Of a DNA stretch of 64,000 bases, positions 63,601-64,000 are shown one piece after another; within the stretch, counting starts at the first letter, position 1; each line of letters opens with the position of its first letter. The stretch is from Bog-950 sp044225825 (GTDB lineage: Bacteria; Bacteroidota; Bacteroidia; Chitinophagales; LD1), in assembly GCA_044225825.1 (NCBI GenBank), contig JBGAIB010000007.1, positions 186,001 through 250,000 of the forward strand, read 5' to 3'. The notes below the pieces were generated by a model, which was not told the DNA's origin, made no database searches, and worked only from the letters and a program-made list of their open reading frames with translations. The translations under genes were made by a program, and so were the position numbers.

Positions 63601-64000
63601 ATCCGCAGCGCCGTCATTGTTTAGATCTCCTACTGCCAGTTGATTGGGTTTGGTAAGGGTAAGGAGGGTATCAAGCGGGGTAAAAGTGCTGTTGCCGTTG
63701 TTTTTAAGCACCAGCAACGAGTTGCCCGTAAAATTGTTCAGAATCAAATCTTCGCGATTATCGCCTGTTACATCCGCCAGGCGCATTTCGTGTGTAGCAG
63801 TAAAATACGGGATATAGTTAAAAGTCAAGGGCGCATTAAAGCCGCCTGAGCCATTATTCACCAGCAAAGATAAACTGGAAGGATTGCGGTTAAAGGTGAC
63901 GATATCCGGCCGACCATCGTTATTGAAATCAGCAGCCCCGATTGCCTCCGGACCCGTAGAATTAATGGAATACGTTTGCTGCGGGTTAAATGTACCATTG
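60667..64000 (-). CDS. Large secreted FG-GAP/VCBS-repeat protein with Ig-like domains and T9SS type A sorting domain (partial)
   Basis: The frame is open from the right window edge to its stop, so the start and signal peptide lie outside; at least 1,111 residues are in view. About thirteen FG-GAP/VCBS repeats (to about 62090) each carry a calcium-type loop such as DFNNDGRPDI, DLNNDGAADI, DFDNDGRADI or DLNGDGKQDI. They could form two seven-bladed integrin-like propellers. About five Ig-like domains follow (about 62050-60930), with CxGDSLQLQASGG and GGSPSGG type turns. The T9SS type A domain ends the protein (IWPNPAAGY, VFEQSGRLL, PAGVYLLKI). It is probably a surface or secreted binding protein; the ligand is unknown. 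A methionine-less internal start near 63867 is not real, because coding continues upstream. Confidence 0.87.
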   Translation of the reverse strand, partial: NGTFNPQQTYSINSTGPEAIGAADFNNDGRPDIVTFNRNPSSLSLLVNNGSGGFNAPLTFNYIPYFTATHEMRLADVTGDNREDLILNNFTGNSLLVLKNNGNSTFTPLDTLLTLTKPNQLAVGDLNNDGAADIAVAYDGSVTANDSVSYFINAGNGTYNNRTSMYLITFPVGERDLAIADVDGDNDGDILVEAVADLQLFKNGGGLNFTLQPSIAIAGYASEIFTGFFNADGVRDLVVAVESDGIKSLMGNGNGTYRPYNAYSAYGEPRSACLADFDNDGRADIIACNYTQDNIAFAKGQTDGSFGPFELRAGAAASGIALGNFNNDTLPDLITANYNATNAAILLSNANGTFQPTQFDSCVTAKEVVVADFNGDLKMDAAIIGNGQANFLQGDGAGNFSLVANFNTGFATGGDFFAVAGDFNHDNKADLAISHNNSDSISVLLGNGNFTLQASVKYFSGNMPQELAAGYLNTDNNLDLVVTNYDDNTVSVLAGNANGTFQTAIVKSTGANPSRIALADLNGDGKQDITVLNSNADNIGILLNSGSLNFQAQSTYSFSASQGPTDIAVAKITADTIYDLLVTLSIGDKVALFVGNGNGTFQSPVYYTVDNSPEEVVSADFNHDGANDIATVNSRSGNVTVILNNNAFVQALGSTTICQGDSLQLQASGGFTYLWSTGQSSATIWVSQAGTYTASVTNQSNTCTLVPPSLVVTTSGSVPVVSYTLLNTDHYCISDGILNLANTGGSPQGGTFSGANVSNGVLSLTAAGAGLHLITYSYTDPGGCGTGSAVDTVFIDTEVLAAISLPSDTFCEASAPVNLTAYGQPSGGVWVVDNANDTMFDPQSFGAGSGTIIHYVTFNNACKDTATATLYVVNAVNASYNLHDTVCINGGAEMLTGGSPSGGYYLGAGVAGNAMFSPDVAGVGDHNITYIYNLFGCSDTAYSMITVAPKPSSALTLPFDTICSLDAPISLSGGSPAGGTYVGEGVQGGLLQPSQLTPGLHVIGYSTINEQGCNDTATAQIVVEGCTGVNEPQSALFAIWPNPAAGYVNIKLSEHAGATQIQVFEQSGRLLFSEELSSSSTQLQLPYPAGVYLLKITASGTNYCHNLMLY

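Overview
The window reads as a chromosomal segment of a free-living Bacteroidetes bacterium, most likely of the Chitinophagales/Sphingobacteriales type. Evidence seen directly: at least five secreted proteins end in a type A sorting domain of the type IX secretion system (T9SS); there is a PorP/SprF outer-membrane protein beside a PorE-like TPR/propeller/OmpA protein; several genes are preceded by the Bacteroidetes -7 promoter element TAnnTTTG rather than by Shine-Dalgarno sequences; and SprB, SBBP, GEVED and DUF4377 modules typical of this phylum are present. No rRNA, tRNA, CRISPR array, insertion sequence or phage gene was recognised.

Left part (1-18.4 kb), nearly all on the minus strand, is a surface-protein locus. 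A giant secreted repeat protein starts at 11911 and runs off the left edge. Its reading frame is broken once, near 6072-6096, and it resumes and stays open to base 1, so the intact product would exceed about 3,950 residues. Its order is signal peptide, ENKGQW/DUF7948-like domain, SBBP propeller, GEVED domain, about six 172-173-aa Ig-like repeats, six short Ig-like domains, then cysteine-rich cadherin-like domains in an exact 206-aa (618-bp) period. Upstream on the same strand are a PorE-like OmpA protein and a PorP/SprF protein, the usual T9SS partners of giant adhesins. A DinB-family gene lies between on the other strand. Next comes a secreted esterase with PKD domains.

18.4-22.2 kb is a small exopolysaccharide set: a polyprenyl-phosphate sugar transferase, a lipoprotein, and a Gfo/Idh/MocA oxidoreductase. 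22.2-23.0 kb is the one long gene-free stretch. It carries eight copies of TTGTGCA, a perfect DnaA box and a compact nested hairpin, making it a candidate replication-origin or regulatory region.

23-30.3 kb (minus) holds a GyrI-like protein, an ABC-F ATPase, an HNH protein with two small membrane proteins, a PaaN aldehyde dehydrogenase, a DUF4377/META protein and lysA. From 30.4 kb transcription turns mostly rightward: asparagine synthase, a Wzx-like flippase, T9SS propeller and SprB-repeat proteins, PnuC, two methyltransferases, a sodium/sugar symporter, a cytoplasmic TPR histidine kinase, a sterol-desaturase-like enzyme, a GH1 beta-glucosidase, an acyltransferase and an epoxide-hydrolase-like enzyme. 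Leftward genes are interspersed: an ALDH7-type dehydrogenase, a POT peptide transporter and a HEAT-repeat protein. The right end (56.6-64 kb) is again leftward: two thioredoxin-fold proteins, a lipoprotein, a PlsC-like acyltransferase, a PhyH-type dioxygenase and a large FG-GAP/Ig/T9SS protein that enters from the right edge.

Functionally the segment combines cell-surface display by the T9SS, exopolysaccharide building, and scavenging of sugars and peptides. Function calls rest on motif recognition by eye; no database search was run.
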